This document shows, in pieces, positions 62,826 to 64,000 of a stretch of DNA of 64,000 nt. Source of the DNA: Enorma sp964624825 (GTDB lineage Bacteria > Actinomycetota > Coriobacteriia > Coriobacteriales > Coriobacteriaceae); assembly GCA_964624825.1 (NCBI GenBank), contig CAZUYD010000006.1, positions 1-64,000 of the forward strand. Reading direction: 5' to 3'. Each line of letters opens with the position of its first letter. The stretch's first letter is position 1. A program made the translations under genes and the position numbers. The notes under the pieces were generated by a model that ran no database searches, was not told where the DNA came from, and saw only the letters and a list, made by a program, of their open reading frames with translations.

Positions 62826-62877
62826 GTCCCCTGCCATTGGGGACGGACTCATTTGCCACGCGCGCGTGCCTGGCAAA
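62826..62877 (-). repeat. Intercistronic hairpins between uxuA and uxaC
   Basis: GTCCCC/GGGGAC (62826-62831 with 62839-62844) and TTTGCCA/TGGCAAA (62852-62858 with 62871-62877) form two stems. They may stabilise or partly terminate the transcript. Confidence 0.5.
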
Positions 62878-62894
62878 GGGGATGGGCTCGCTCG

Positions 62895-63986
62895 TCAGGC
62901 GCGGGCACCCGCCTTCTCGATGGCCTCCCACATGCCGTTGATGTAGGCGATGCCGAGGGCGCGGTCGTAGAGGCCGTAGCCCGGGCGGCCGGTCTCGCCC
63001 CAGATCATGCGGCCGTGGTCGGGGCGCATGAAGCCCTCGAAGCCGTTGTCGTGGAGCGCCCTCATCATCCTGTACATGTCGAGCGAGCCGCACGGGCTGG
63101 GATGCGGCGCCTCGTAGAAATCCTTGTTGCCCGGCTCGTCGGGATTGATGTACTTGATGTTGCGCATGTGCACGAAGTGGATGCGCCCGCGACGCGTGAA
63201 CTCGGCGAGGATGCCGTAGATGTCGTTGCCCGGCTCCTCAGCGATCGACCCGCAGCAGAGCGTGATGCCGTTGTAGGGCGTATCGACGGCACGGCAGAGC
63301 CAATCGAGGTCCTCGCGGTTCTTGATGATGCGGGGCAGGCCGAACATGCTGTACGGCGGATCGTCCGGATGGATGGCCATCTTGACGTCGTACTTTTCGC
63401 ACACGGGCATGATGGCCTCGAGGAAATAGACCAGGTTCTCGCGCAGCTTATCCTCGTCCACGTCCTTGTATGCGTCGAACAGGCTCTTCACCTGCGCCAG
63501 GCGCTCGGGCTCCCAGCCGGGAAGCGTGAAGTCGCCGGAGCCCTCGGCCACGGTATCGATGATCTCCTGCGGGTCGTCGGGGATGTTCGCCTTCACGAAC
63601 GCAAGCGTGCTGGAGCCGTCCGGCAGCTTGTAGTCGAGGTCGCTCTTCACCCAGTCGAAAACCGGCATGAAGTTGTAGCAGATGACCTTCACACCCTCTT
63701 GGCCGAGGTTCTTGATGGTCTCCTTGTACGCCTCGATGTGCTCATCGCGCTTGGGGGTGCCGATCTTGATGTCGTCCGAGACGTTCACGCTCTCGATGAC
63801 CTTGAGGGTCAGGCCGGCAGCCTCGACCATCTCGCGCAGCGCGCGGATGCGCTCGCGCGGCCACACCTCCCCCGCCGGGATGTCGAACAGCGTGCCCACG
63901 ATGCCCGAGCACCCCGGGATTTGGCGGATCTGCTCGAGGGTGATCTTCTCCTCGTTCGGTCCGTACCAGCGGAATGTCAATTCCAT
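62895..63986 (-). CDS. uxuA: Mannonate dehydratase
   Basis: A 363-residue Mn-dependent dehydratase converting D-mannonate to 2-keto-3-deoxygluconate. It has the N-terminal MELTFRWYGPNEEKITLEQI, GVKVICYNFMPVFDWVKSDL, the metal-binding MAIHPDDPPYSMFGLPRI, ITLCCGSIAEEPGNDIYGI, IHFVHMRNIKYI and MRPDHGRMIWGETGRPGYGL. GGGAGG precedes the ATG, so the gene is complete at the window edge. Its substrate needs a fructuronate reductase (UxuB), which is not in the window. Confidence 0.97.
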   Translation of the reverse strand: MELTFRWYGPNEEKITLEQIRQIPGCSGIVGTLFDIPAGEVWPRERIRALREMVEAAGLTLKVIESVNVSDDIKIGTPKRDEHIEAYKETIKNLGQEGVKVICYNFMPVFDWVKSDLDYKLPDGSSTLAFVKANIPDDPQEIIDTVAEGSGDFTLPGWEPERLAQVKSLFDAYKDVDEDKLRENLVYFLEAIMPVCEKYDVKMAIHPDDPPYSMFGLPRIIKNREDLDWLCRAVDTPYNGITLCCGSIAEEPGNDIYGILAEFTRRGRIHFVHMRNIKYINPDEPGNKDFYEAPHPSPCGSLDMYRMMRALHDNGFEGFMRPDHGRMIWGETGRPGYGLYDRALGIAYINGMWEAIEKAGARA

Positions 63987-64000
63987 GTCGTTTCCTCCCG

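Overview
The window is high-GC DNA with short intergenic spacers, strong Shine-Dalgarno sites (AGGAGG/AAGGAG) and some GTG/TTG starts. Gene content (long-form HPF, Mn-dependent pyrophosphatase, RicT/HolB pair, TatA/B-TatC, HypA/HypB, GPH symporter, CdaR with GarD/GudD) fits a gut actinobacterium of the Coriobacteriia, most likely Collinsella or a close relative. That placement is inference; no rRNA or tRNA gene was seen. Two 100-N scaffold gaps (4589-4688 and 45306-45405) are each flanked by the same exact 55-base sequence on both sides, the mark of unmerged de Bruijn contigs.

1-14.2 kb is mostly housekeeping on the minus strand: a membrane-anchored SurA-like protein, an isocitrate/isopropylmalate dehydrogenase family enzyme, a HEAT-like protein, a beta-hydroxyacid dehydrogenase with a His/Cys-rich metal-binding tail, DegV, HPF, an orphan amino-acid-type binding lipoprotein, ComF, RicT, DNA polymerase III delta prime and an aldo/keto reductase. 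14.4-25.4 kb is a complete sugar-diacid (glucarate/galactarate) locus. A GntP permease, two tandem glucarate dehydratase paralogues, a DapA-family lyase, glycerate kinase and tartronate semialdehyde reductase lie on the minus strand; galactarate dehydratase and the regulator CdaR are divergent. Together they take glucarate or galactarate to glycerate phosphate and pyruvate, with the DapA-family protein the probable aldolase because no GarL is present.

25.5-32 kb holds a GltD-like flavoprotein, thymidylate kinase, an inverted-repeat element and a lower-GC surface-polysaccharide patch. In that patch a pyruvyltransferase is split from a triple-repeat C-terminal region by an 8-G tract, and an acyltransferase 3 follows. 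32-43.2 kb returns to core functions: type IA topoisomerase, a tatB-tatC-hypA-hypB run, a STAS protein, an aspartate aminotransferase, NhaA behind a terminator-like leader hairpin, and PpaC.

43.2-64 kb is a glucuronide/hexuronate utilisation island: KDPG aldolase, two KDG kinases, a GPH symporter, a GH79 heparanase-like enzyme, a GH2 beta-glucuronidase, an operon of two Gfo/Idh/MocA oxidoreductases and two TIM-barrel isomerase/epimerase-type proteins, a MATE exporter, uronate isomerase and mannonate dehydratase. Fructuronate reductase (UxuB) is not seen. Deletion relics are scattered through the island: a symporter N-terminus joined to a GH3 tail, a GH3 C-domain, a third isomerase N-terminus, a histidine-kinase tail and a TetR-like tail. 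The island also carries two 73-nt palindromic repeats and a recurrent TGATATATCA-like motif upstream of its operons, a candidate shared operator.
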